A DNA stretch of 46,581 nucleotides, taken from positions 1-46,581 of the forward strand of contig NZ_JFHR01000044.1 of NCBI RefSeq assembly GCF_000722875.1. Direction: 5' to 3'. A program made the position numbers and the translations under genes. Below are positions 17,285 to 26,170 of the stretch, in pieces. The DNA is from Sphingobium chlorophenolicum (GTDB lineage Bacteria > Pseudomonadota > Alphaproteobacteria > Sphingomonadales > Sphingomonadaceae). Position 1 is the first letter of the stretch. Each line of letters begins with the position of its first letter. The notes under the pieces are model-generated. The model ran no database searches. It saw only the letters and a list, made by a program, of their open reading frames with translations, and was not told the DNA's origin.

Positions 17285-18678
17285 TATTCGTAAGCCTCGC
17301 GATATTTCTTCACGACCCGCAGGGCCACGATGTTGAGCAGCAGCGTCACGACGAACAGCACCAGTCCCAGGGCGAAGGCGGCCAGCGTCTTGGCGCTGTC
17401 GAATTCCTGGTCGCCGGTCAGCAACTGGACGATCTGCGTCGTCACCGTCGTCACGCTGGCAAAGGGGTTGAGCGTCAGATTGGCGGCCAGACCCGCCGCC
17501 ATCACCACGATCATCGTCTCACCGATGGCGCGGCTGACGGCCAGCAGCACCCCGCCGACCACGCCGGGCAGCGCTGCGGGGATCAGCACGCGGCGGATCG
17601 TCTCGCTGGTGGTGGCGCCCATGGCCAGGCTGCCGTCACGCATCGACTGCGGCACGGCGGCGATGCTGTCGTCCGCCATGGAGGAGACGAAGGGAATGAT
17701 CATCACGCCCATCACCAGACCCGCCGCCAGCGCGCTTTCCGAAGAGGCGCCGTGGATGCCGATCGTCACCGCGAAGTCGCGCAGCGCCGGGGCGATGGTG
17801 AGCGCCGCGAAATAGCCGTAGACGACGGTCGGAACGCCCGCGAGCATCTCCAAGGTCGGCTTCATCCATTTGCGCACGGTCGGGCTGGCATATTGCGTCA
17901 GGTAGATGGCGCTCATCAGGCCGAGCGGGATGGCGACCGCCATGGCGATGATCGCGCCGATGAAGATCGTGCCCCAGAAAAGCGGCACGGCTCCAAATGC
18001 GTCGTCATTGCCATAGCCGAGCGCGGCCGATTGCGGGCTCCATTTGGCGCCGAACAGGAAGTCGACGGGGCTGACCATGGAGAAGAAGCGGAAGCTTTCC
18101 CACAGCAGCGAAGCGACGATGCCCAGCGTCGTGACGATCGCCAGCAGCGAGGCGATCAGCAGCGTCGCCATGACGAGCCGCTCGACCCGCGTGCGCGCAC
18201 GGAAATCCGGACGGACGCGGGTGAAGGCATAGGCACCCCCGGCAAAGGCCAGCAGCAGCGCGAGCGCCGCGCCCGCCAGCCCATATTTGCCGATGGCGTC
18301 CTTGTAAGGTTCGACCAACCCCTGCGAGAGCGGGTTGAACGCCCCCGTCTGCATTCCCGTGGCGATGGCTCGCGCTTCGCCCAGAACGGCGGAGCGCGAG
18401 AAATCGTCGGCGGGCAGGCTCTGCGCCGCCGGGCTGCCCAGCACGTCCTGCATGACGAGGCCCGGCGCGACATTCGCCCAGACCGCCAGGAAGATGCCGG
18501 CGGGCACCAGCGTCCAGAGCGCGACATACCAGCCATGATAGCCCGGCAGGCTATGCACGGCGTCGCGGCGGCCGGAAGCGCGCGCCGCGCTTTGCAGCCG
18601 CAGGGCGCGGGCGCGGGCGCTGACCCAGGCTATGGCGCCCAGGCCAGCCAGCAGCAGGAAGATTGCGGGGCCTGTCAT
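17284..18678 (-). CDS. pstC: Phosphate ABC transporter permease PstC
   Basis: About 464 residues from the ATG at 18678 ([18 protein letters not shown]), 10 nt after pstS. It is longer than E. coli PstC (319) because of an N-terminal extension with extra membrane helices and a periplasmic loop, as in other alphaproteobacterial PstC proteins. The permease core carries the EAA-like loop [24 protein letters not shown]. With PstA it forms the membrane channel for phosphate. Confidence 0.93.
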   Translation of the reverse strand: MTGPAIFLLLAGLGAIAWVSARARALRLQSAARASGRRDAVHSLPGYHGWYVALWTLVPAGIFLAVWANVAPGLVMQDVLGSPAAQSLPADDFSRSAVLGEARAIATGMQTGAFNPLSQGLVEPYKDAIGKYGLAGAALALLLAFAGGAYAFTRVRPDFRARTRVERLVMATLLIASLLAIVTTLGIVASLLWESFRFFSMVSPVDFLFGAKWSPQSAALGYGNDDAFGAVPLFWGTIFIGAIIAMAVAIPLGLMSAIYLTQYASPTVRKWMKPTLEMLAGVPTVVYGYFAALTIAPALRDFAVTIGIHGASSESALAAGLVMGVMIIPFVSSMADDSIAAVPQSMRDGSLAMGATTSETIRRVLIPAALPGVVGGVLLAVSRAIGETMIVVMAAGLAANLTLNPFASVTTVTTQIVQLLTGDQEFDSAKTLAAFALGLVLFVVTLLLNIVALRVVKKYREAYE

Positions 18679-18688
18679 ATCGCCTGTC

Positions 18689-19744
18689 TTACTTGAGCTG
18701 CGAACCGTCGAGCACGGCAAGCGACTTGACGGTTTCGGCGCTCACCTTGCGCACATCCTCCGGCGCAGCGACCATGCCGCGCTTGGTCAGCGCGCCATCG
18801 GGATTCCAGTTCGCGGCAAAGGCGGCGAGATAGGCCTGAAGGCCGGGAATGGCCTGCATATGCGCCTTCTTGACGTAGATGTAGAGCGGGCGTGCGCCGG
18901 GATACTGGCCGGTCGACACGGTTTCGTAGGTCGCCTCGACGCCGTTGATGGAGACGTCTTTCAGCGTGTCCTTATTCTCCTCCAGGAAGCTGTAGCCGAA
19001 CACGCCGAGCGCGTTGGGATTGGCGCCCAGCTTCTGGACGATCAGATTGTCGTTCTCGCCCGAATCCACATATTTGCCGTCCTCGCGGACGCGGGTGCAG
19101 GTGGCCTTGAACTCGTCCTCGCTCTTTTCCTTGAGCGCCTTCATCGCCGGATCGGTCTCGCAGCCCTTGGTCAGGATCAGTTCGGCCAGCGAATCGCGGG
19201 TGCCGCTGGTGGAGGGCGGGCCGAAGACGGAAATCGGCGTGGCGGGCAGGCTGGGGTCGACATCCTTCCATGACTGAGCCTTGTTCGGGCCCTTGCCATA
19301 GGGATTGGCGGCCAGCGCCTCATAGACGATCTTGGGCGTCAGCTTGAGACCGGGGCCGCTCTTCGATTCGGCGAAGGCTAGCCCATCGACGCCGACCTGG
19401 ATCTCTATGATGTCCTTGACGCCATTCTTCTGGCAATCCTCGAACTCCGACTTCTTGATGCGGCGGGATGCATCGGCGATGTCGGGGAACTGCGCCCCGA
19501 CACCCTGGCAGAACAGCTTCATGCCGCCGCCGGTGCCGGTCGATTCGATGATCGGCGACTTCATGCCCGGATTGCCCTGCACAAACATCTCCGCAATCGC
19601 GGTGGCGAAGGGATAGACGGTGGAGGAGCCGACCGCGCGAATTTGGTCGCGGGTGCCGCCGGCCGCGCCGCCGGGCTGCTGACCGCAGCCAGCGAGGGAA
19701 AGTGCGGCCACGGTGGTCGCGGCAAACAGGGCGATATGCTTCAC
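18689..19744 (-). CDS. pstS: Phosphate-binding lipoprotein PstS
   Basis: A 351-residue periplasmic phosphate-binding protein. Its signal peptide ends in a lipobox (LSLAGCGQQP), so it is probably anchored to a membrane. Phosphate-contact segments are visible: AVGSSTVYPFATAIAE, ESTGTGGGMKLFC and PSTSGTRDSLAE. It is first of the pstSCAB-phoU-phoB unit, with a Pho box 80-115 nt before its ATG, so induction by phosphate starvation is expected. Confidence 0.95.
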   Translation of the reverse strand: MKHIALFAATTVAALSLAGCGQQPGGAAGGTRDQIRAVGSSTVYPFATAIAEMFVQGNPGMKSPIIESTGTGGGMKLFCQGVGAQFPDIADASRRIKKSEFEDCQKNGVKDIIEIQVGVDGLAFAESKSGPGLKLTPKIVYEALAANPYGKGPNKAQSWKDVDPSLPATPISVFGPPSTSGTRDSLAELILTKGCETDPAMKALKEKSEDEFKATCTRVREDGKYVDSGENDNLIVQKLGANPNALGVFGYSFLEENKDTLKDVSINGVEATYETVSTGQYPGARPLYIYVKKAHMQAIPGLQAYLAAFAANWNPDGALTKRGMVAAPEDVRKVSAETVKSLAVLDGSQLK

Positions 19745-19825
19745 GGAAAATCTCCTTCGACAAAGGGCCGCGATTCGCCGTCGCCACCCCCTTCGGGCAC
19801 GCGCCGTAACCTCGGTACATCGCGC

Positions 19826-19858
19826 CTTTGTGACAGTCTGATTGCACTTTTATGACAG
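19826..19858 (-). promoter_or_regulatory. Pho box in front of pstS (three 11-nt units)
   Basis: Read on the minus strand: CTGTCATAAAA, GTGCAATCAGA, CTGTCACAAAG. The outer units match the PhoB half-site CTGTCAT closely and are exactly 22 nt apart, two turns of helix; the middle unit is degenerate. The position, 82-114 nt before the pstS ATG and just after phoR, is right for a PhoB-activated promoter. Confidence 0.85.
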
Positions 19859-19894
19859 TGACCCCGGAAGCCGGGTCTGTCGCTGATTTTTTCT

Positions 19895-21151
19895 TCAGGC
19901 CTTTGTCGCCGCGGCCTTTTCCTCCACGACGACGCGGGGCAGCAATATGGAGATGGCGGTGCCCTTGCCCAGCGCGCTGGCGATGTCGAGCCGACCGCGA
20001 TGCCGTTCCACGATATGCTTGACGATGGCCAGCCCCAGGCCGGTGCCGCCAATGGCGCGGCTGCGTCCCGAATCGACGCGGTAGAAGCGTTCGGTCAGAC
20101 GCGGCAGATGATCCGGGCCGATCCCTTCCCCCTCGTCCGCGACGGTAAGCCGCGTCATGCCGCTCGGCCCGTCGTTCAGCGTCACGCGGATCGGCGTGCC
20201 CGCCTTGCCATATTTGACTGAATTGCCGATCAGATTGTGCAGCAATTGCGACAGTTGCGCCCGGTCGCCCTGAACGTCGGGCATGTCCGGCGCTATGTCC
20301 ATCTCCACCTCCCGCCCGCGTTCGCCATGGCTGGTGCGGAACACGCCGACCACTTCGGCCACGAGTCCGGACAGATCGACCGCGCTGTCGGGCGCGCGAT
20401 ATTTCTCCGCTTCTATGCGGGAAAGGGAGATGAGATCGTCGATCAGCCGCTGCATCCGCCGCGCCTCGCCATCCATGATCTTCAGGAAACGCTGGCGCGT
20501 CTCGTCATCCTTGCCCAGATCGGGGTCGGCCAGCGTCTCTATGAAGCCCAATATCCCGGCCAGCGGCGTGCGCAGTTCATGGCTGGCGTTGGCGACGAAA
20601 TCGACGCGCATCTTTTCCGCCGCATGGGCGCCGCTATGGTCGGCCAGATGAACCAGCCGCCGGACATGATCGTCCTCGCCCACCGGCGCAATCCGCATCT
20701 GCCAGCGCTGCTCGCGGGTGCCCAGGCCGACCAGTTCGATCATCACCGGTTCGGCCATCGGCGCCAGGCTGGCCAGCCGTTCGGCGGCGGCGGGATGGCG
20801 GATGGCGATGCGAACATCCTCCCCCTCTATATGCGCGCCCAGCAGGCGCTGCGCGGCCCGGTTGGCGGAGATGATCCGGCCCCGCTCGATCAGCATCAAC
20901 GGATCGGAAATGCCCTCCAGCAGGCTGCGGACGTCGGGATGGGCGAAGATATCGGCGACTTCCACGGCCGTCGCGGGCGATTCTTCCGTCTGTTCCTGCT
21001 CTCCCCCCGCCGCGATGACCAACACCGCCAGCCCCGCCAGCACGGGCAGGACGATATCGAGCGGCCCCGCGCCGATCATCAACGCGCCGCCGCTGGCCAG
21101 CAGCAGGACGGCGAGCGAGGTTGTGATCTGGGAAGCAGTCAGGCGATTCAT
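19895..21151 (-). CDS. phoR: Phosphate regulon sensor histidine kinase PhoR
   Basis: About 418 residues. Two N-terminal membrane helices (residues about 10-50) with almost no periplasmic loop, a PAS-like region, then the dimerisation domain with the phosphorylated His in ANASHELRTPLAG and the ATPase domain with LHNLIGNSVKYG, VADEGEGIG and GTGLGLAIVKHIVERH. This is the PhoR layout: sensing through PhoU/Pst rather than a periplasmic ligand. The ATG at 21151 (MNRLTASQ) is chosen; one nine residues earlier is possible. It is separated from pstS by the Pho box and lies away from phoB, which ends the locus. Confidence 0.92.
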   Translation of the reverse strand: MNRLTASQITTSLAVLLLASGGALMIGAGPLDIVLPVLAGLAVLVIAAGGEQEQTEESPATAVEVADIFAHPDVRSLLEGISDPLMLIERGRIISANRAAQRLLGAHIEGEDVRIAIRHPAAAERLASLAPMAEPVMIELVGLGTREQRWQMRIAPVGEDDHVRRLVHLADHSGAHAAEKMRVDFVANASHELRTPLAGILGFIETLADPDLGKDDETRQRFLKIMDGEARRMQRLIDDLISLSRIEAEKYRAPDSAVDLSGLVAEVVGVFRTSHGERGREVEMDIAPDMPDVQGDRAQLSQLLHNLIGNSVKYGKAGTPIRVTLNDGPSGMTRLTVADEGEGIGPDHLPRLTERFYRVDSGRSRAIGGTGLGLAIVKHIVERHRGRLDIASALGKGTAISILLPRVVVEEKAAATKA

Positions 21152-21249
21152 GGTTACCAAGCTGGAAATTTGACGCATTTGCTGCAAAGACCGTCGCAAT
21201 AGCGTGCAATTTTTACAGTTTGGCAAGCGCGATAGCGGATCAGGATGAC

Positions 21250-21675
21250 ATGAGCGAGCCATTGCCCTCTGGGAACAACGCCGAGTCGCGGGACGACGGG
21301 CCGGACCTTGCCGTGCCCACGCGACGTCAGTTGCTGATGGGCGGGGCGGTTGCGGCATCGGCCATCGTTTCTATCCGTCCGGCGCTGGCGAATACGGCGG
21401 CGTCGGTCCTCAACTGCACGATTCCGGTTCCCGATCAGGGCCGTTCGGGCCAATATATCGCCGCCAACGGCCAGGTCGTGCCCGCCGGGACAAAGGGCGC
21501 CTTCCCCGGCGCGGGGCAGGGCTTCACCGGCGATCAGGTGCGCCAGGCCATGCGCGGCGGCCGATTGCCGGGCACCGGCTATGAACAGAATCAGGCCTAT
21601 CTGAACTATATCCGCCGCCTGCAGTCGGGGACGAGCGGCTTCACCTGCTACGCATCGCTGCAAATGCCGCGCTGA
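21250..21675 (+). CDS. Small Tat-exported protein of unknown function beside the HPr-rel-A genes
   Basis: 141 residues. The N-terminus has a twin-arginine signal: an acidic lead, TRRQLLMGG, a hydrophobic stretch and a cut site at RPALA-NTA, leaving about 85 residues. The mature part has only two cysteines (LNCTIPV near its start, FTCYAS near its end), which could form one disulfide, is rich in G and Q, and ends SLQMPR. I recognise no family. It lies 119 bp before the PqqD-like gene on the same strand, which makes it a candidate substrate of that cassette, since Tat proteins fold and can be modified before export. An AGGA ribosome binding site supports the start at 21250. Confidence 0.7.
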   Translation: MSEPLPSGNNAESRDDGPDLAVPTRRQLLMGGAVAASAIVSIRPALANTAASVLNCTIPVPDQGRSGQYIAANGQVVPAGTKGAFPGAGQGFTGDQVRQAMRGGRLPGTGYEQNQAYLNYIRRLQSGTSGFTCYASLQMPR

Positions 21676-21794
21676 GCGGAAGCGATTTCCGGCCTGCCTT
21701 TTTCTGCCCGCTCCGCAAAATTGCCTGCCGCGTTAGGCACTTGGCTACTCCTTTGCCCTAAGGATGGTGCGACATTCCATCCGAAGGCTTATTC

Positions 21795-22082
21795 GTGACC
21801 ATGCCGCCCCGCTATTGCCAGGACAGCCCGGACGCCATCGCGGCCTGCGTGCTGGAGGATATGGCGCTGCTCTACCACCGCCCTTCGGGACAGACCCATA
21901 TGGTGATCAGCCCGGTGCCGGAGATATTGGCGGCGCTGGACAACGGCGCGGCGCTGACGGCGGGCGAAGTCCATGCCGAACTGGCCCGGCTCTACGATCT
22001 GGGCGCGGCGGAGGAGGCTGTGCCGCTGGTCGAGGCGCATCTTGCCGAACTGGCCGCCCTGGGACTGGTCCGCCTGGCGTGA
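21795..22082 (+). CDS. PqqD-like peptide chaperone of the HPr-rel-A system
   Basis: 95 residues from a GTG at 21795 (GAAGG upstream), or 93 from the ATG at 21801. The winged-helix PqqD / RiPP-recognition-element pattern is visible: a beta-rich start with LLYHRPSGQTHMVISP, then EILAALDNGAALTAGEV and a helix ending LAALGLVRLA. Such domains bind a leader peptide and hand the substrate to a modifying enzyme. The stop codon overlaps the kinase start (GTGA). I recall an NCBI family name 'HPr-rel-A system PqqD family peptide chaperone' that fits, but this was not checked. Confidence 0.8.
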   Translation: MTMPPRYCQDSPDAIAACVLEDMALLYHRPSGQTHMVISPVPEILAALDNGAALTAGEVHAELARLYDLGAAEEAVPLVEAHLAELAALGLVRLA

Positions 22083-22942
22083 AGCATGCGCTATCCCTGA
22101 AGATCGGTCCCGCGACCTTCCGCATCGGATCGGCCTGGCGTCAGCCGGTGGAGGCGTTGGCGGCGCTCTATGCCGATTATCCCGCGCCTTCGGTCGAAGT
22201 GGCGGATTTCACCGTGCGGCTGGAACCGGCGGGTCCGCTGCGGCGCTGGCTGCGCCCCTCCATCTTCATCACCGGCGATCACGGGCTGGCCGACGCCGCG
22301 CCGATGAGCCTTTCCCATGGGCTGCTGGCAGCGGAAATGGGCATGAACCTGCAAATGGCGCTCGGCTGGCGGCGGCACTTGCTGCTGCATGCCTCCAGCG
22401 TGGAAAAGGACGGACGGGCGCTGGTGATGACCGGCGAATCCGGGTCCGGCAAGTCGACCCTGGCCGCGCAACTGGGCGAGCGGGGCTGGCGGCTGATGGG
22501 CGACGAGTTCGCGTTGCTGGACCTGGCGACCGGCATGGTTTTCCCCTTCCCGCGTCTCGTCTCGCTGAAGAACCGCGCCATCGACGTGCTGGCGGCGGAA
22601 GTACGGGAAGATCGCATGGGTCCGCTGCTCGCCGGTACGGCCAAGGGGGATATTCGCCACCTTGTTCCGAACGGCGACGCCATCCGGCGCATGGACAAAG
22701 GCGCGATGCCCGCGCTGCTGCTCTTCCCCCGCTTCGGCCATCAGACGGATGTCCGCGCCGTCGGACAGGGGGAGGTCTTCATGCGGCTGACCCAGGCATC
22801 GACCAACTATGTCGCCCTGGGGGAACCGGGCTTTGACGCCCTGACCCATTTCGTCCGGAATGTTCCGGCGCGGGCCATCGATTTTTCCTCAGGGGAGGAA
22901 GCCATCGCCCTGGTGGAGCGGCTGTGGGAGGAACCGGCATGA
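22079..22942 (+). CDS. HprK-related kinase A
   Basis: About 287 residues from the GTG at 22079, which overlaps the PqqD-like stop codon. It has the HPr kinase core: HASSVE (104-109), the P-loop GESGSGKST (119-127) and LMGDEFALL (139-147) with the acidic residue that coordinates the metal. It lacks the N-terminal domain of true HprK, and no PTS genes are near, so HPr is unlikely to be its target. HprK homologues of this kind in lasso-peptide clusters phosphorylate a precursor peptide serine. Here the target is unknown. Translation is coupled on both sides (GTGA and ATGA overlaps). Confidence 0.85.
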   Translation: MKHALSLKIGPATFRIGSAWRQPVEALAALYADYPAPSVEVADFTVRLEPAGPLRRWLRPSIFITGDHGLADAAPMSLSHGLLAAEMGMNLQMALGWRRHLLLHASSVEKDGRALVMTGESGSGKSTLAAQLGERGWRLMGDEFALLDLATGMVFPFPRLVSLKNRAIDVLAAEVREDRMGPLLAGTAKGDIRHLVPNGDAIRRMDKGAMPALLLFPRFGHQTDVRAVGQGEVFMRLTQASTNYVALGEPGFDALTHFVRNVPARAIDFSSGEEAIALVERLWEEPA

Positions 22943-23928
22943 GCGCCCCGTTGCTGGTGCGGTCCTTGCGCGATCCCGGCAGCGTCGCGACGCTCGATGC
23001 GCAGGGGTGGAATGCCCTGATCGCCGCGGCGCGGGCGGAGCGGCTGATCGGTACGTTGGCCTTCCGGATCGGGAAACGGACGGTGCCCGGCGCGGTGCGT
23101 CCGATCCTGGACGATGCGCGACTGGACGCGGATCGAGAGGCGCGGCAGGCGCTGTGGGAGGCGGATCGCGCCGCCGAAGCCCTGGCGGGCCTGGATATGC
23201 CGGTCGTGCTGCTCAAGGGCACGGCCTATGCGGCGGCGGGATTGCGGGCCGGACAGGGGCGCTTCATCGGCGATCTCGACATATTGGTGCCCCGCGAGGC
23301 GATGGACCCGGTCGAGCAGGCCCTGCTCCATGCCGGGTGGGAGTGGGTGAAGGACGATCCCTATGACGACGCCTATTACCGGCAATGGATGCACGAACTG
23401 CCGCCGATGATCCATGCGGGGCGGGACCGGATGATCGACGTGCATCACACCGTCCTGCCCCTGACGGCGCGGCAGACGCCGGACGCGGCGGCGATGATCG
23501 CGGACGCGGTTCCCATCACCAATGAGTTATGCATGCTCTCGCCGGAGGACAGGATCTGCCATGCGGCGGCGCATCTGCTGGCGGACGGCGATCTGGCCGG
23601 GGGCCTGCGCAATCTGTGGGACATATATTGCCTGCTGGACGGGGTGGATGCCGCCGCGCTGGATGAGCGGGCGGCTCGGCATGGCCTCAGGCCCCATGTG
23701 CGGCAGGCAAAGCGGCTGGCGGCGGCGCTCTATGGTAAAGGTGCGCGGTTGACGGCATGGGACCGGATCGTCGCGGCCCGGCTGTTGGCGCGGGACGGAT
23801 GGGGCCGGGAACGGCGCAAGCTGCTGCGTTTCGCCTTCTATCTCCGCTCGCACTGGCTGCGGATGCCGCCCGCGATGCTGGCGCGCCACCTGTTCACCAA
23901 ATGGCGCAAGGGGCACCGGCCGGTCTGA
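22939..23928 (+). CDS. Nucleotidyltransferase family protein (HPr-rel-A associated)
   Basis: About 329 residues. The NTP_transf_5-type fold is seen in VVLLKGTAYAAAG (about 89-101), GDLDILVPRE with the metal aspartates D112 and D114, and MIDVHHTVLP with D167. The C-terminal half is helical and basic and carries no motif I know. The ATG at 22939 follows GGAGG at 7-nt spacing and overlaps the kinase stop codon. Similar enzymes beside HprK-like kinases in lasso-peptide clusters are thought to modify the phosphorylated peptide further. A terminator follows at 23975. Confidence 0.82.
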   Translation: MSAPLLVRSLRDPGSVATLDAQGWNALIAAARAERLIGTLAFRIGKRTVPGAVRPILDDARLDADREARQALWEADRAAEALAGLDMPVVLLKGTAYAAAGLRAGQGRFIGDLDILVPREAMDPVEQALLHAGWEWVKDDPYDDAYYRQWMHELPPMIHAGRDRMIDVHHTVLPLTARQTPDAAAMIADAVPITNELCMLSPEDRICHAAAHLLADGDLAGGLRNLWDIYCLLDGVDAAALDERAARHGLRPHVRQAKRLAAALYGKGARLTAWDRIVAARLLARDGWGRERRKLLRFAFYLRSHWLRMPPAMLARHLFTKWRKGHRPV

Positions 23929-23974
23929 TCGATGCGGATTTCTGCGCCGATTGGCCAAAAGCAGCCACCGAAAG

Positions 23975-24007
23975 AAAAAAGCCCCAGCCTTCCGGCCGGG
24001 GCTTTTT
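23975..24007. terminator. Bidirectional Rho-independent terminator
   Basis: AAAAAA, the stem GCCCCAGCC / GGCCGGGGC with loop TTCC and one mismatch (23981-24002), then TTTTT. It works on both strands and separates the rightward nucleotidyltransferase gene from the leftward def gene. Confidence 0.85.
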
Positions 24008-24027
24008 CATCTGACACGGCGCGAGGA

Positions 24028-24558
24028 TCAGGCCGCCTTGCGCGCCTTGGTCAGTTTCTTCATCAGCATGTCCCGCTTCAGGCGCGACAGATGGTCGATG
24101 AACAGTACGCCCTGCAAATGATCCATCTCATGCTGGAGGCAGGTGGCGAGCAGCCCTTCCAGCCGCTCTTCATGAATCCGACCGTCGCGGTCCATCCAGC
24201 TCGCCCGGATGCTCGCGGGCCGCTCCACCTCGGCAAATTGGTCGGGGACTGACAGGCAGCCCTCATTATAGACCGACAAATCCTCCGATCCTTCCAGGAT
24301 TTCCGGATTGATGAACACCATCGGCTTTTTGACCGACGGCGCGTCTTCCTCATCCGATTCGGGTTCCTGAAGATCGATCACCAGCACCCGCTTGGGCACG
24401 CCGACCTGGATCGCGGCCAGGCCGATGCCAGGCGCGTCATACATGGTCTCCAGCATATCGTCGATCAGACGCTGTAAATCGTCATCGATCGCCTCCACCG
24501 GAGACGAAATGGTACGTAGGCGCGGATCAGGCGCCTCCAGGATCGGTAAAATGGCCAT
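24028..24558 (-). CDS. def: Peptide deformylase
   Basis: A 176-residue metal enzyme that removes the formyl group from nascent proteins. All three motifs are intact: GIGLAA (44-49), EGCLS with Cys101, and QHEMDH with His143 and His147. Length is typical; a short acidic insert ([10 protein letters not shown]) lies at about 66-75. It is 47 nt downstream of recR on the same strand. Its functional partner fmt is 1 kb away, divergent from recR. Confidence 0.97.
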   Translation of the reverse strand: MAILPILEAPDPRLRTISSPVEAIDDDLQRLIDDMLETMYDAPGIGLAAIQVGVPKRVLVIDLQEPESDEEDAPSVKKPMVFINPEILEGSEDLSVYNEGCLSVPDQFAEVERPASIRASWMDRDGRIHEERLEGLLATCLQHEMDHLQGVLFIDHLSRLKRDMLMKKLTKARKAA

Positions 24559-24605
24559 GCAGCCAAAATAATCCGGCGGCAGGCAAAATTCAAGCGACCG
24601 TCGAT

Positions 24606-25202
24606 TCAGCCCAGCGGCCGCCGCGCCCGCAGCGCCTGCGCCAGCGTGCCTTCATCCAGATAATCCAGTTCGCCCCCCACCGGCACGCCATGCGCCAATT
24701 GGGTGAGGCGCACGGGAAAGCGTTCCAGCCGTTCGGCCAGATAATGGGCGGTCGTCTGCCCCTCCAGCGTGGCGTTCATCGCCAGCACCACCTCGTCTAC
24801 GCCGCCCGCCTCCACCCGCGTCACCAGCGCGTCGATGGAAAGATCTTCCGGCCGCACGCCCTCCAGCGCCGACAAGCGCCCGCCCAGCACGTGGAAGCGT
24901 CCCGGAAACAGCCGCGACTTGTCCAGCGCCCACAGGTCCGCCACATCCTCCACCACGCAGAGCGCCCGCGCATCCCGCCGGGGGTCGGCGCAGATGCCGC
25001 AAGGGTCGACCGTGTCGACATTACCGCAGATGCCGCACGTCACCAGCCGGTCGTTCACCGCGTCCAATGCGCGCAACAGCGGCTCCAGCGCGGATTCGCG
25101 CTTTTTGAGCAGATGCAGGACGGCCCGCCGCGCCGATCGCGGGCCAAGTCCGGGCAGGCGGGAGAGCGCCTGCGTCAGCGCTTCGATTTCGGGAGAAGCC
25201 AT
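24606..25202 (-). CDS. recR: Recombination mediator protein RecR
   Basis: A 198-residue RecR that works with RecO (and RecF) to load RecA at gaps. The layout is a helix-hairpin-helix ([20 protein letters not shown]), a four-cysteine zinc finger ([16 protein letters not shown]), a Toprim domain ([12 protein letters not shown]) and the C-terminal [22 protein letters not shown]. The frame extends upstream to 26057, antisense to fmt, but the ATG at 25202 gives the family N-terminus ([13 protein letters not shown]). In most bacteria dnaX and ybaB precede recR; here they are absent. Confidence 0.96.
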   Translation of the reverse strand: MASPEIEALTQALSRLPGLGPRSARRAVLHLLKKRESALEPLLRALDAVNDRLVTCGICGNVDTVDPCGICADPRRDARALCVVEDVADLWALDKSRLFPGRFHVLGGRLSALEGVRPEDLSIDALVTRVEAGGVDEVVLAMNATLEGQTTAHYLAERLERFPVRLTQLAHGVPVGGELDYLDEGTLAQALRARRPLG

Positions 25203-25256
25203 GGAACCGGAATAAGGGCTTGCAAGTCGTGGACACAAGGGGTTTGAGGTGCGGCC

Positions 25257-26165
25257 ATGCGTATCGTCTATATGGGAACCCCCGATTTCGCCGTTCCGGC
25301 CCTGGTCGCGCTGGCCAAGGCGGGGCATGAGATCGTCGCCGCCTACAGCCAGCCGCCGCGTCCGGCCGGGCGCGGCAAGGCGCTGCGCCCCTCCCCCGTA
25401 CATGCGAAGGCGGAAGAGATGGGCGTCGAAGTGCGCACGCCGGTCTCGCTGAAGGACGCGGACGTGCAGGCCGCATTTGCCGCGCTCAACGCCGATATCG
25501 CGGTGGTCGCGGCCTATGGGCTGATCCTGCCGCGCCAGATCCTCGATGCGCCGCGCCTGGGCTGCATGAACATCCATGCGTCCCTTCTCCCCCGCTGGCG
25601 TGGGGCAGCGCCGATCCAGCGCGCCATCCTGGCGGGCGACAATGTCACGGGCGTCACCATCATGGACATGGAGGCGGGGCTGGACACCGGCCCGATGCGC
25701 GCTAAGCATGTCACCCCGGTTGAAGGCAAGACTGCTGGCGCGCTGACGCAGGAACTCGCCGAAGCGGGCGCGAAACTGATGGTGGAGGTGCTGGACGATA
25801 TCGGCCAGCATCCGCCCGTGCCGCAGTTGGAGGAGGGCGTGACCTACGCATCCAAGATCGACAAAGCGGAATCGCGCATCGACTTCGGCCACGACGCCCA
25901 TCAGGTCGAACGGCAGGTGCGCGCCTTCAACCCCTTCCCCGGCGCCTTCTTCGAATATCGCGGCGAACGTTTCCGCATATTGGCCGCCCATGTCGAGGAG
26001 CATGAAGGCCCGCCGGGGGAATTGCTGGACAACAGCCTGCTCATCGGCTGCGGCCATGGCGCGATCCGCCCGACACTGATCCAGCGCGCGGGCAAGGGCG
26101 CGATGTCGGCGGGGGAATTGCTGCGCGGCTATGAAATGCCTGCGGGCAGCCGGGTCGACGCCTGA
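25257..26165 (+). CDS. fmt: Methionyl-tRNA formyltransferase
   Basis: A 302-residue enzyme that formylates initiator Met-tRNA using 10-formyl-tetrahydrofolate. The N-terminal Rossmann part starts [16 protein letters not shown], the catalytic segment is AYGLILP...[18 protein letters not shown], and the C-terminal domain holds the [14 protein letters not shown] stretch. Length is normal. The start lies 54 bp from the divergent recR start. It is followed after 5 nt by truA, clearly one unit. Confidence 0.97.
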   Translation: MRIVYMGTPDFAVPALVALAKAGHEIVAAYSQPPRPAGRGKALRPSPVHAKAEEMGVEVRTPVSLKDADVQAAFAALNADIAVVAAYGLILPRQILDAPRLGCMNIHASLLPRWRGAAPIQRAILAGDNVTGVTIMDMEAGLDTGPMRAKHVTPVEGKTAGALTQELAEAGAKLMVEVLDDIGQHPPVPQLEEGVTYASKIDKAESRIDFGHDAHQVERQVRAFNPFPGAFFEYRGERFRILAAHVEEHEGPPGELLDNSLLIGCGHGAIRPTLIQRAGKGAMSAGELLRGYEMPAGSRVDA

Positions 26166-26170
26166 TCCGC

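Noticed and set aside
19861..19876. CCCGG-AAG-CCGGG hairpin after phoR as a terminator
   Set aside because: Stem of 5 bp only and no T-run on the minus strand; it adjoins the Pho box and may be chance.
22079..22942. True HPr kinase/phosphorylase of the sugar PTS
   Set aside because: The N-terminal domain of HprK is missing and there is no ptsH, ptsI or ptsN gene nearby; the PqqD-like and nucleotidyltransferase partners fit the HPr-rel-A type.
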